From assembly GCF_963678635.1 (NCBI RefSeq), contig NC_087064.1, positions 32,464,369 to 32,528,368 of the forward strand: a DNA stretch of 64,000 bases, in the 5' to 3' direction. The notes beneath the pieces are model-generated. The model was not told the origin of the DNA. It worked only from the letters and a program-made list of their open reading frames with translations, and made no database searches. The translations under genes and the position numbers were made by a program. This stretch comes from Symsagittifera roscoffensis (lineage: Eukaryota; Xenacoelomorpha; Acoela; Convolutidae). Shown here piece by piece: positions 1 to 9,418 of this stretch; within the stretch, counting starts at the first letter, position 1, and each line of letters opens with the position of its first letter.

Positions 1-259
1 TAACAATGTAGACATTACGCCTACAGCACCACAGTTACCACCACTACCACATAACCATCCATTATCACTAGTCCCACGAAGTTTTCGAAATTTAGCAATA
101 ACAAATAGTCCAAATTTTAGACCAACCATATCACAAAGTCCCATTCAACATATAATGACACACCATCCCCTAGATGAAAATACATATGAACAAATTATTG
201 AACAATCCCATACCACCGCTTTTCAATCTCAAAATAATAATTTTTTTAGCCCACGATGA
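1..259 (+). CDS. pol C-terminal tail (gypsy A), partial
   Basis: An open frame starts before the window at base 2 and ends at the TGA at 257-259. It encodes about 85 residues rich in Pro, Asn, Gln and Ser, with no fold I recognise. Its place just before ORF3, and the shared LTR, suggest it is the disordered end of the integrase/pol polyprotein. The last recognisable integrase C-terminal segment in the second copy lies at 63900-64000, so this tail would follow it. The stop overlaps the start of the next ORF by ATGA. This is an inference from position; no catalytic motif is present in the piece. Confidence 0.55.
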   Translation, partial: NNVDITPTAPQLPPLPHNHPLSLVPRSFRNLAITNSPNFRPTISQSPIQHIMTHHPLDENTYEQIIEQSHTTAFQSQNNNFFSPR

Positions 260-2064
260 GCCGACAACTTGGATCCCTACACCGCTCAAATTCCCACCCA
301 ACCAACCTCAACACTCCAATTACAATAATTCCACTTTTTGCCTTCCCACCACCCGATTTCCCAACCAATAATATAACATCAGGCATGAATTCAGACACTA
401 ACTCACACATCTCAGTTTTATACTCCATCTCACAACTCAATAACCCAGATATTGAAACCCCTGACGAATTCGCCGACTCTGAACCATCTCCATCCAATAA
501 TTTTCAAACCAATCCCTCAGTTTTTTCGAAACCCCCTTTTCAACCAATCCCACCAAATAACCCACTCCCATCCATTTCTACACCCTCCTATGCTTCACAA
601 GTTACCCCAACCTACTCTTCATTTCATTCAGACCGATCATCCAATTCTCCAGACACCCCCCAAATCTCCCAAGAACTAGATAATTTTATCACCTTACAAC
701 AACAACCCTTTCACCTTGACACGTCAATTATAAACCAGATTTCATCAACCATAGAATCATCAAACCCACCTACCCCTACACCCTCTTCAGCTTATACCGC
801 ATCATTAGCACCATCATCCACATCCACCGAATCATCAGCTAACACTAATAGAGCTTACCGCACTTTCAAAAGAAAATTCCCAAACCATCCATTTCCAACA
901 AAACCAGGAACAGCCCGTGAATATATCAATCATCCAAATCACACTAACACGAAAGAATTTTTAGCAATCACTTTACCTTCATTTCCACAGTATACTTTGA
1001 ACACCCCTACAGATACTAACGATACACGTAGCTTTGTAGACGAACAAGTTTTAATGCCTACACTCCACTGGACATCATATTATCATTTTACTAATCCCCT
1101 TTGCCTACCTTTATCTAATACTCACATCGATATAGAAAGAAATCAAAATATGCTATATCGACTCACTACACCACTAACACATAGACAATTTACTTACATC
1201 GGATATAAAAAATCACTAAAAACATACACTGCACCCCGAGCTAACGAATATACGCTAGAATATTACGATCATAACATCATCCGAACTAACCAAGACCAAT
1301 TTTTAGATGATGATCGCTTCGCTAACCCACAAATCACAGAAAAATTTTTCATCAAAACACCATATGTTTTTACACTCAATATATTTGATCGCAAATTCGA
1401 CCACATCATTTCTGAAGCACTAACCGACACACAAGCTTACGAAAGTTTTAAAGAAAGATTTCAATTATTTTCACTAACCTTTCATTTCCTTGCACCACAT
1501 GAACGAGATTTGCACTGCTCACACGACATTATGTTACGCACTAAACAAACCCACACATATACATATTACCGCTTTATACAAAATCACTTTGACCTACACA
1601 CTCCATCAAGACAACCACACCATCGTTTTCAATTTATTAACTCTAAATACACATCACCATTTTTTCTTAACTTCACATATTGCATCAAAGATACTAACCT
1701 TCACGGTATTCTTCGCAATTACGATCCCATAACCCAAATGTATATTTTTTGTCCCATCACAAAGACCTTCAACGCAGAAGAATCCAGACCCTTCCTTATC
1801 CCACACGAATTTGTTCAACCTATAGAAATCCCAATATTAGAATTCATCCACAACACTAAATATAACCACAAATTATATAATCTAATCCAAAACACACCTT
1901 ATGATTTTGCAGTTGGCACTGAAGAACTAAAAAACATTAAAGCACTTCAATTGCTTTGGCCACTGCTTCAAACTAAAAACATCATTCGCATACTAGCAAA
2001 GTTACTAACAAATTCCGACATAATCCACGACATCTTCCCCCACGGTTTTTTCCCCGACGACTAA
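256..2064 (+). CDS. gypsy A third ORF (ORF3), 602 codons, unknown function
   Basis: This is a 602-residue ORF immediately after pol. It starts at an ATG inside ATGA, so the pol stop and the ORF3 start overlap by 4 bases. Residues 1 to about 205 are rich in Pro, Ser, Thr and Asn and look disordered. Residues about 205-602 are more ordered, with many Tyr, Phe and His and a C-terminal stretch rich in Leu and Ile. I see no N-terminal signal peptide and no clear 20-residue membrane segment, so it occupies the env position without looking like an envelope protein. The frame is intact, which is notable beside the broken ORFs of the sister copy. I do not recognise the family. It could be an accessory nucleic-acid-binding or structural protein; that is speculation. 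Confidence 0.7.
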   Translation: MSRQLGSLHRSNSHPTNLNTPITIIPLFAFPPPDFPTNNITSGMNSDTNSHISVLYSISQLNNPDIETPDEFADSEPSPSNNFQTNPSVFSKPPFQPIPPNNPLPSISTPSYASQVTPTYSSFHSDRSSNSPDTPQISQELDNFITLQQQPFHLDTSIINQISSTIESSNPPTPTPSSAYTASLAPSSTSTESSANTNRAYRTFKRKFPNHPFPTKPGTAREYINHPNHTNTKEFLAITLPSFPQYTLNTPTDTNDTRSFVDEQVLMPTLHWTSYYHFTNPLCLPLSNTHIDIERNQNMLYRLTTPLTHRQFTYIGYKKSLKTYTAPRANEYTLEYYDHNIIRTNQDQFLDDDRFANPQITEKFFIKTPYVFTLNIFDRKFDHIISEALTDTQAYESFKERFQLFSLTFHFLAPHERDLHCSHDIMLRTKQTHTYTYYRFIQNHFDLHTPSRQPHHRFQFINSKYTSPFFLNFTYCIKDTNLHGILRNYDPITQMYIFCPITKTFNAEESRPFLIPHEFVQPIEIPILEFIHNTKYNHKLYNLIQNTPYDFAVGTEELKNIKALQLLWPLLQTKNIIRILAKLLTNSDIIHDIFPHGFFPDD

Positions 2065-2884
2065 ACGGTAAGTATAATTTATACATATTCTTAACTAATA
2101 AATTTAAAATAAAACACTAACCATTCTTTATTCATGTCTCATTTAGATTTTTTAGTCTTCATCCCACGATCATCTGCAAAATAAAAATAAAAAATAGAAA
2201 ACTTCTTCAAATTGTTCAATACTCTATTAATATTTTGCACAAGCTAATTTAAATAAAATTCATACCAATGTAGTAAATTAATTTATAAATTGTTTCCCCA
2301 CAAGCAGTAAATCTAATAATGATGAAAATTTGTAACTTAATTTTTCCCAAAAACCAACAGTAAATTTGAATTCTATGTAGTAAATTAATAAAACGCAAAT
2401 GCAGTACTAACCTTTTGATATTTTCATTCACTCGCACAAGAATTCTATCCAAACTCGCACAGCTCGCCCACGAAGAATTGTTTAAATAATGAATTTTAGT
2501 TTCCAGTTTTCACACTCAACAATTCTAACACACGATAACAAGTTTCAAACTTTCCTTTAACCCGGTTGGAAAGGAATTATATACTAAACAAAACTAACCA
2601 ATGCAGCTTACTAAACACCACAACACATAGAATAACAGCAGGACTAAGAAAAGGAAACCAACAGTACCCAAACCGGATTAACCCAGTTTAAAACTGGATA
2701 ATTTATTCTTTTGAAGACTATTATAAAGTCTAAGAAAGAAATAATAAAACACAAAAAAGTCGAAAGACAAACCCATACCAAAAACAATTTGATTTTTGAA
2801 AAAAGGACACAACCAACGAAACATAAGAAAAACCACAATAAACCCAACATAAAACGTTATCACATAACAGGACCTCTCACAGAA

Positions 2885-2990
2885 ACCGCACGAAATCATA
2901 CTCCCACTCCTGGCCTAACCCACCAGAGAGGACGTCCTGAGCATGCTCTATAGCCGGCCTAACCCACCGCGCTACATCCACGCTTTGTGA
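2885..2990 (-). repeat. possible tRNA-derived SINE fragment
   Basis: On the minus strand, 2958-2974 reads TAGCGCGGTGGGTTAGG, close to a Pol III A box. The word GGTGGGTTAGGCC recurs about 55 bases further along the same strand. No convincing B box follows, so at most this is a 5' fragment of a tRNA-derived SINE. It is weak evidence from one motif. Confidence 0.25.
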
Positions 2991-3192
2991 CCACACTCCT
3001 ATTTTTAATAAGAGGTACACAAGGGTGAGTAACTCTTCAAAATAACCGAACTAAAACAAAAAGCTTTTGTGAAAACAACTAACCAAAATCATAATTAAAA
3101 CACCAAACTAATAAAAATTTTATAAAATGTAAATTATACTTTGCAGTATATAGATCAGCATACAACACCAAAGACGAACATCCAAAGACAAA

Positions 3193-3507
3193 ATGATCCC
3201 AATACACTCGAAAAAGAATGGCCAACAACAATCAATATGCCGCCCACAATCACAACTCAAAGGATTTAGAGTACGACTTGACTTCGCAGAAAAGGACTTC
3301 ATTGAACTAGACCAATGACCACCTCGATGTTCAAGTATACGTACAGATCCGAGTAACCAGGCATCCCCTCCACACACAATCTCCACGCCATTCCCAGACA
3401 AGGTCAAACACAAAAGAAGTTCTCTACATGAAACGGAAAAACCTGTCATAGCCAACCATTCTGAAATCAGATTTGAGTTTGTTGCGAAAACCCAGTCGTT
3501 GTCTTAA
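3193..3507 (+). pseudogene. possible decayed ORF4 in gypsy A
   Basis: A plus-strand frame opens with ATG at 3193 and runs to TAA at 3505-3507, broken by one TGA at 3316-3318 (codon 42). The composition is protein-like (Pro, Ser, Lys, His mixed with hydrophobic residues such as the run RVRLDFAEKDFIEL) and not just AT-rich noise. It could be a small accessory gene or a second exon of ORF3 that has lost its frame. No family is recognised and chance remains possible. Confidence 0.25.
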
Positions 3508-3648
3508 GAAGACACAACGATTAAATCTGGGACTTCTCTAATAAGAAAACCCAGAAGAAATAAGATGTTCGCCAAATACCAACGTCCATCATCCATCCTT
3601 TGAATTGCAGAAAGACTATTCTAAAAAACTCTGTAAAACCCGGATGGG

Positions 3649-4058
3649 TGGAACCTGATCTAAACTATATTTTATGATTGGATAAATTAGGTATTTTACC
3701 ACTGTAAAGTATTTAATATTAACCAATCATGATCCATCTAACTAACAACCCACTTATTTGTAAGTGCTGAAGTTACTTGTAATTTCAGCACCAGAGAGAT
3801 TTGAATTTAACTTAGAAATTAGTTGACTCTCCAAGAAGACTTCAGCAGCCGCAATAAACCAGTATACCCTAGATCTATTGAGCCTAGCAGAGACTAGTTA
3901 AACACCCTGAGACTAGATAGTATAAGAGTAAGATTAGGATCGGTATTAGACTAAGAAGTTGCACGAATCTATCCGGCCGAAAATAAGATAGCGTGACGAG
4001 CAGACGGTGTACCCTATCCGAAATTACTCTATGAGTTAACCACTTTGGTCCTAACTCA
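3649..4058 (+). repeat. 3' LTR of gypsy A
   Basis: 410 bp bounded by TG (TGGAACCTG) and CA (CCTAACTCA). It aligns over its whole length with 52862-53271, with roughly a dozen differences. A third, shorter relative lies at 49873-50120. It holds TATAAGAG and AATAAACC words that could serve as promoter and polyadenylation signals. Confidence 0.85.
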
Positions 4059-4885
4059 CTATTTGGCTAGGTGATCATCAATTAACGTCACAAAGACAAA
4101 ACAAAAATAATGCTCTGGTCAAAATAAGGAGTAGTTTAAAATTTAGCAAGTTTCTCCTCCAATAGCTTAGAGTAAGTTTTTTACAGAGCGCTAGTCATGC
4201 TGAGTTGGACAGGTTTAAGAAGATGAATGAACAAAGAAATTTTATTAAACATTTTTTAGTACTAATTTTTCCAATACATAAATAAACCCATATACACCTA
4301 AAAACAATAATAATTTGTTTTATGTAAATCATGTTACAATTGGAGAAGGCAGTTTAAATTGTGTGTTAAAAAAGGAGATTTCAAAAATCTTGAAACAAGT
4401 TATGCGAAAGTTTAAAATAATAGACGACCGAAAAGAAAATCTTTTTCTCAAGACAATCTACAAAAACGATATTTATTTTGTCTAGGGAATATGTAAAAGT
4501 ATTTAACTGTTAGATATGTTTTGAGAGCAATTTATTTTATGCAGACTGTTATTTTTTGACGGTTATTTTGAAAACTTGCGAAAAGTGAATGAATGCGACA
4601 TGAAAATACCATTGTCCAGACCGTTGTTTTGTTGAGTTGCTGCAATTACTGTTGTTTAGACACTTGACAAAAAATTACAAGAAACTAATCTACGTGAACA
4701 TACATGCACCATATAATTCCCTCAGTAGTTCAAATACGAATATGTGAAACTAAACTTTGAAAGTTTTTTGAGAAAATTACAGTACAAGAAATCAAAATCA
4801 CGCTTCGAATGCTAATGATAACTAATTATCTCCCGAAAACTAGTCTTAAAAACCCTTAACGGTTTAAACTATATTTTTTTTTAAA
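4059..4885. other. gene-free AT-rich stretch
   Basis: Flank of the gypsy LTR. I find no convincing ORF, RNA gene or recognisable repeat in it. Confidence 0.5.
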
Positions 4886-5224
4886 ATGACCAAGCACAGT
4901 CAGTGGAATTTATCTGCGCTGACACCTATATGTTTTTTGGTACACTTAAAAAATTACTGGCTTAAAAGAAGGGTCGAAAGATTGAAAAAAAGGTCATCAA
5001 GTAACATAACACAACATCACTATTTGGAAAACTGTCCAATTTTTACTTGGAACAAATGCTCGTTTAACGAAAACTGTAATGTGTTAAGCAATAATGGTGT
5101 AATAGAGACTTTTGTCGCTGAGCATATTGAAACACTTAAGAAAAAGCACGTAGGTTTTTTCAATTTTTCATCAAACACGTTAACTTATCAGCTCGTCTGT
5201 TCTCATTCAATTATACAAACTTAA
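4886..5224 (+). CDS. hypothetical ORF, truncated by a transposon
   Basis: 112 codons from an ATG after a T-rich tract. The middle is rich in Cys (CPIFTWNKCSFNENC) followed by two His-containing helical-looking segments, a spacing that could bind zinc. The stop TAA at 5222-5224 uses the first bases of the interspersed element that begins at 5223, so the original frame probably continued. A possible splice donor (GTAG|GTTTTTTC near 5150) would end the exon earlier. I do not recognise the protein. It may be a host exon or a chance ORF. Confidence 0.3.
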   Translation: MTKHSQWNLSALTPICFLVHLKNYWLKRRVERLKKRSSSNITQHHYLENCPIFTWNKCSFNENCNVLSNNGVIETFVAEHIETLKKKHVGFFNFSSNTLTYQLVCSHSIIQT

Positions 5225-5757
5225 CAAGACTGCTCGTATCAGGGCGAAGCCCTGAATGTTCCGACTGCCTTTTAAGGTTTATGGAGCAGTAATAACATTT
5301 AAAAATTCAATGAAATAAAACAAAATGAAAATAAAATTTTCGAAAATTTGAAATTTTTTTAATGAAAATTATCCCCCCACACACCATATAAAATACAAAG
5401 GGATAGATTTTACTCCTTGTAACAAACCAATTATGGCAAATAAGCTTCTTTTAACCAATTTGGAACGATTTCTAAGACGGATTAACTCTCCGCTTACGCG
5501 TTAATAGCGCGAAATATATCGCGCATTAATTGTCCCAAATTGGCCAAAATGGCAATCTTTAAACCCCCGTAACTTTTCGAAAAATGATCACAGGTGAAAT
5601 ATCTTTTCAAATTTGAGCTCAGGACAACAATACCTTTCGAATGATATAAAAAAATTCCTTCAAAAATGGGTAGTTAAAAAGTCGAAATTTGTCTGAAGAA
5701 AAAAAAACCCACCCGAGCACAAATATTCCGTTACTTTCGTATCGAAAGTCGGAACAA
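5223..5757 (-). mobile_element. Helentron-like interspersed element (type I), full copy
   Basis: Read on the minus strand, it starts TTGTTCCGACTTTCG, then a hairpin (ACTTTCGATACGAAAGT), a conserved GGGTGGGTTTTTT segment, a central palindrome near 5497-5530, and ends with AGTCGGAACA, a stem-loop (TCAGGGC TTC GCCCTGA) and ...GAGCAGTCTTGTT. A subterminal inverted repeat next to a 3' stem-loop, with no target duplication, is the plan of non-autonomous Helentrons (HINE/DINE-1). There is no coding capacity. The element call is firm as a repeat; the class is inferred from structure. Confidence 0.75.
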
Positions 5758-5844
5758 TAATCTGCCGTTCAATCTTAATCGTTTTTCTCTCGGATTTGAC
5801 GGCTAAAACAATTGAACTGAAAGACATGCAATTATCAATATCAA

Positions 5845-6150
5845 TATGCTCGTATCAGTGCGACGAGGCTCTGAATAAAATGACTAGTTTTCAAGCTCTA
5901 TGGAATAGTGTTCGGTTTGAAAAAAAATGAATCTCGCACAGTATCTCATAGTTAAAAATAAACCAAAAAGCATGCTTTGAATCAGTTTGGAACAAACTTC
6001 AAAGACGCGTAAAATCTGCGTTTACGCAATAATAGCACGAACGATCTCGCGCTAAGTATCTCAAGTTGGTTAAACTGGCAACTTTTAAACGCCCAACTTT
6101 AAAATTCGAAGTTTTTCTGGAGAAAAAACAACCCCGAGTACTTTTATCAA
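5845..6150 (-). mobile_element. decayed Helentron-like element
   Basis: A diverged copy directly after the full element: TGCTCGTATCAGTGCGACGAGGCTCTGA at the left, a degraded form of the central palindrome near 6030-6060, and CCCCGAGTAC near the right. The terminal hairpin pairing is partly lost. Confidence 0.6.
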
Positions 6151-6941
6151 ATAAGTTCAAAGCACTCAGAAAATTTCATTATAATCAATCAAAACGCTAT
6201 AAGAGATAAGTTAATTAATACAAAGCAATCCCAAACGAAAAAAAATGCAACCCGAGTAGTGCATTTTTGATAAATTAATTGTTTAACAGATCATTGATTT
6301 CCAAACACGTAGGTTGATAGAAATTGAAAAAATATTATTCTCAGTTTGAATACTTACACCAATTTTTCCCTTTTATTTCAATATGCACATGTCAATTTTA
6401 AACTTTAAACTGTTTCAGCAAATGTATAAAGTAGGATTTATTATTTTTCTAATTGTGATTATTTAAGTAAAAAATGGAAGAAAGATACTTAAAATCATTT
6501 TATATTGAATCAAACATTTTCCAAATATTTTAATCAGAACTATAAACGGTAAAAAAAACTGTAAATCTAAAAAATTTAAGTTTAGTACAAATTTTTACAT
6601 TAACTCCTTTTGTTTTTAAGGTGGAAGTAAACTTGCATTAATATGAATTTGCATCAGTTGCAGAAATCTTGAGTTTGAATTAATTTTGCCAATGCAGATT
6701 TGATTTATTCTATCGTCTTTTCCGTGTTAACCAGTACCCATGTTCACTTATCAGGACAAGACAAGTTAACATCTAAAAAAGTATTACAGCTTTAGCGGTT
6801 TGAATTACATTCTGCCCTAGCTGAAGCTGCTGCACCTAATTGATATAAATATTTTCTACATTTTAAAAATTTTGTTTATTTTCAGTTAGTCAGAATGATT
6901 TATCTAAAAAGGAAAGAACCAACAAATTAATGTGAATTACT
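6151..6941. other. gene-free AT-rich stretch
   Basis: No convincing gene or element. Low-complexity A and T runs dominate. Confidence 0.5.
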
Positions 6942-7081
6942 CTGAATTACTGTGAATGACTGTTGAAACCTGATAAGAAATCATCGTATATATATACATA
7001 TATATACTTCTAATGGAGGGAGTAACATTGATACAACGATTTCTTTTTATCAGATTTCAACAGTCATTCACAGTAATTCAG
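6942..7081. repeat. long inverted repeat (46-bp arms)
   Basis: Arms 6942-6987 and 7036-7081 are near-perfect reverse complements (start CTGAATTACTGTGAATGACT), separated by a 48-base loop with (TA)n sequence. The transcript would fold into a long hairpin. It could be a small foldback transposon or a hairpin RNA source. No coding capacity. Confidence 0.75.
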
Positions 7082-7108
7082 ATATATTTGTCCAGATATA
7101 ACTGCAGG

Positions 7109-7540
7109 CAGGGGTGGATTTAGGAGGGGCGGGGGGGGGGGAGGGGGCGGACGCCCTCCTCCTTTAGGGATTCGACCCCCTGCCGACCCAAAGGGTCCCC
7201 CCTTTGGTTATTTTTTTAAGAAATCCATTTTTGGCCAACCGGCCCTCAAATTTTTCTTAAGGCCAATATATATTAAGGGGGAGCGCGCGCCAAAAAAAAA
7301 CGCGTTTTTTTTCAAAATTTTCCAAAAAGTGCCCAAAAACGTTTTTTTTACCTGTTTTTTCAAAAATTTGCTTGTGGCGCAGAAAATTTGTTTGTTCAAA
7401 ACAGCACCTTTAAGTGCTTTAGGAGAGCTCCGAAAATCTATTTGGTCGACATAAAAAAAAAAGAAAAAAAGCTCGTGAAAATTTTCGAAAATTTTTTCAA
7501 AATCCGTCCCTGCCTCGAGAAAATCCTTGATCCGCCCCTG
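7109..7540. mobile_element. hAT-like non-autonomous DNA transposon
   Basis: Imperfect terminal inverted repeats CAGGGGTGGAT... and ...ATCCGCCCCTG, flanked by 8-bp direct repeats ACTGCAGG (7101-7108) and CCTGCAGG (7541-7548), which differ at one base. The 8-bp target duplication and CAGGGGCGG-type ends fit hAT elements. The interior is G/C-tract rich with a GCGCGCGCC word shared with relics near 11.9, 36.8, 39.3 and 44.5 kb. No transposase. It sits in the presumed intron just upstream of the exon at 7566. Confidence 0.7.
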
Positions 7541-7565
7541 CCTGCAGGTATATATGTTGTTTTAG

Positions 7566-7699
7566 AGGACTGTTGCAGAGGGCAGGCGGAGGAGTACCTT
7601 GTGAATGGGTTCTTAAACAAACAGATGGCTCCTGATGATTACATGGCCAAACTCACAGACTACAAAAACGAGGACAACAAGCCTCTCAACTATCTATCG
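7566..7699 (+). CDS. candidate host gene, penultimate exon
   Basis: Begins after a branch/acceptor-like TTGTTTTAG and ends at TCG|GTAAAG, a good donor. It encodes about 44 residues of non-repetitive, balanced composition (for example AEEYLVNGFLNKQMAPDDYM) with higher GC than its surroundings. The 3' phase is 0 and joins the exon at 7869 in frame across a 169-base intron. Upstream exons were not found; 7.0-7.5 kb is occupied by a hairpin and a hAT-like insertion. Family not recognised. Confidence 0.5.
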
Positions 7700-7868
7700 G
7701 TAAAGTTATATAACGACTATCGTGTTTTATAAGATAACCTCTCTTCGCTGAGCTTACTTCTCAAAATTCTTTGGCACCAAAATTAAATCTTATGAAGTAC
7801 ACTTCCTTGGAGGTACACTGCTAAGCAAAAAGATTGATTCATCAAATATGGATGTCTTTGTGTTTCAG

Positions 7869-8333
7869 GCGTTTTACCTGGAAGAATATTGCCTGAACTT
7901 AATCATGGATGTCGGTTTTGGCCCTGGAAACCTACGGCGTGATCATCATAGCGAAGTAGTCGAAGGTCAACCTTACGTCATCGCGGGTAGCGACATCGGC
8001 GGCGATATCGGGATCCAACATATTCTTTCCTTCGTTTTTCCGTTTGACGATCCAGGAAATATGTTAACATTTCACTGGTTTAAACACAACATAATGTGCC
8101 GAGATAACGCCTGGATTTGTAATGAAAAAAAGAAACATTCCAAAAAGGGGTTGAAAAAAGACTCCTCGAAAAATGGAAGCGACGGAAGCTTAGGCGATTC
8201 ATCTGGTTCCAGCAGCGGAGCTTCTGGAAGTGGCACTTCTAATGGCGGGAGCAAAAGTACAACAAAAGGGGCAAAAAGCGGAGGAAGTAATAAAGCAGGA
8301 CGGAAAAAGCGAAATGGTTTTAGTCGCAGATAG
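7869..8333 (+). CDS. candidate host gene, terminal exon
   Basis: Follows a strong acceptor (TTTGTGTTTCAG) and runs 154 codons to a stop at 8331-8333. Residues 1 to about 80 look like a folded domain, with the words EEYCLNLIMDVGFGPG, HHSEVVEGQPYV, IQHILSFVFP and two late cysteines (MCRDNAWIC). The last 70 residues are a basic, Ser/Gly/Lys-rich tail (KKKHSKK..., GRKKRNGFSRR), likely disordered and nuclear or RNA-binding in character. The HHS and GxxD spacing faintly recalls the Maelstrom domain, but I would not assign it on that. Continuous in frame with 7566-7699. Could also be a captured gene fragment. Confidence 0.5.
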   Translation, partial: AFYLEEYCLNLIMDVGFGPGNLRRDHHSEVVEGQPYVIAGSDIGGDIGIQHILSFVFPFDDPGNMLTFHWFKHNIMCRDNAWICNEKKKHSKKGLKKDSSKNGSDGSLGDSSGSSSGASGSGTSNGGSKSTTKGAKSGGSNKAGRKKRNGFSRR

Positions 8334-9280
8334 GCGGAGGAAGAGCATCCATTTGACTCAAGAAGCTTTCAACGTCTTAATATGTACTGATTTGATTATT
8401 GATATCAATTTTTTTTCCTATAAACATTAGAATTACTCTAATTATGTTTAATTTGAATTTTTACATTTGATTGTAATCAAACGACACCTAGAACTACTAT
8501 TAATATTATTTATACATTGCAGGAAAGTGGAAACAAGGATAGCCGGTTACTGTGCATTTAGCACAAAAAAATCCAACCATAGTCTTTAAAAACTTAAAAG
8601 AAAAAAATTCTCATATTAGCGTGGTGTAATAAAAAGATCTGATGTAAAACTATAAATTAGTCCAATATAACCCAATCCAATTTTTTTAGGTACCTGATTT
8701 TGCGTGGAAACCAAAAGGAAAAAACTGAAACACACCCGAATGCAAAGTTCCTCCCCATTTCCAATTAAAAAATTCGGGCGATTATTGGTGGGCTCAGATC
8801 CAGCATTTTTTAACAAACTGAGTGACAAAAAGCTTCATCAAACTGAATTGCAAAACGTTTTCTCCTGCTTATGACCCAAAAAATAATGTTTTGTGCGAGC
8901 GATTGTAATCAAGAAAACACTATAAGTTTTAAATAATGAATTATATGCAGTACTGAGACTAAAAAGTTAAAATCGAAATTAGTTCTGTAACTTTTAAAAT
9001 TTCGGTTCAAGATGATCTATAATTACCAAATTCCAAGAAACACGTTATGACACCAGAGAAAGAAATGAGTTTTTTTTAATATTTAGGACGTTTCTTTTCA
9101 GGAACAAATCTAAAAAATTCTTAAAATTTCCTTTTACAAATATCAGGCAAAATATTCTCTGAAACAACTGTCGAAACAAATTTTGATTTTACTAGTGATT
9201 TTAAGTTTATAGATTTCCTATATCGGCAAAATGGCATTTGACTTCTTTTAATTGTTCCCATAATTTTCAAAAAAAGTGAC
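8334..9280. other. region after the candidate gene, no further gene seen
   Basis: AT-rich, no clear ORF. It should contain the 3' UTR of the gene ending at 8333 if that gene is real, but I see no canonical AATAAA close by. Confidence 0.4.
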
Positions 9281-9418
9281 GTAATTTTTTTCTCGGGGTG
9301 GTTTTTTCTCCAAATAGCTTTTAAAAGTTTTGAAGAGCTCATTTTAAAATTTTAAAGTTTTGGCGAATTCAGGAGCAGTCCGATTATTCAGGGCTTTGCC
9401 CTGACATACGAGCAGTTT
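9281..9418 (+). mobile_element. short Helentron-like element copy
   Basis: Has the conserved CTCGGGGTGG-T-tract segment followed directly by the 3' end: GAGCAGTCCGA, the stem-loop TTCAGGGCTTTGCCCTGA and CATACGAGCAG. The middle of the element, including the central palindrome, is missing, so it is an internal-deletion derivative or a relic. Confidence 0.55.

Larger units (their letters stand above)
2065..3648 (+). other. gypsy A 3' region before the LTR
   Basis: 1.58 kb of A-rich sequence between ORF3 and the 3' LTR. No intact ORF is convincing on either strand. It holds a possible decayed reading frame (3193-3507) and a SINE-like patch (about 2885-2990). A minus-strand frame of 111 codons at 3120-3455 is probably a shadow of the plus-strand remnant. 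The bases just before the LTR (3640-3648) are only weakly purine-rich, so the polypurine tract is not clear. Confidence 0.5.
1..4058 (+). mobile_element. Ty3/gypsy LTR retrotransposon A, 3' part
   Basis: This is the right-hand end of an LTR retrotransposon cut by the window edge. In order it holds the C-terminal tail of pol, an ORF3, about 1.6 kb with no intact ORF, and a 410-bp LTR. The LTR nearly matches the one at 52862-53271, which sits upstream of recognisable gypsy gag and pol genes, so the two copies belong to one family. The base following the LTR starts unrelated DNA. Only the 3' part is visible, so whether this copy is complete cannot be judged. The readable ORF3 suggests it is younger than the copy at the other end of the window. 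Confidence 0.8.

Noticed and set aside
3120-3455. 111-codon minus-strand ORF in the gypsy 3' region
   Set aside because: It lies opposite a plus-strand frame of better composition and has no start context or motif.
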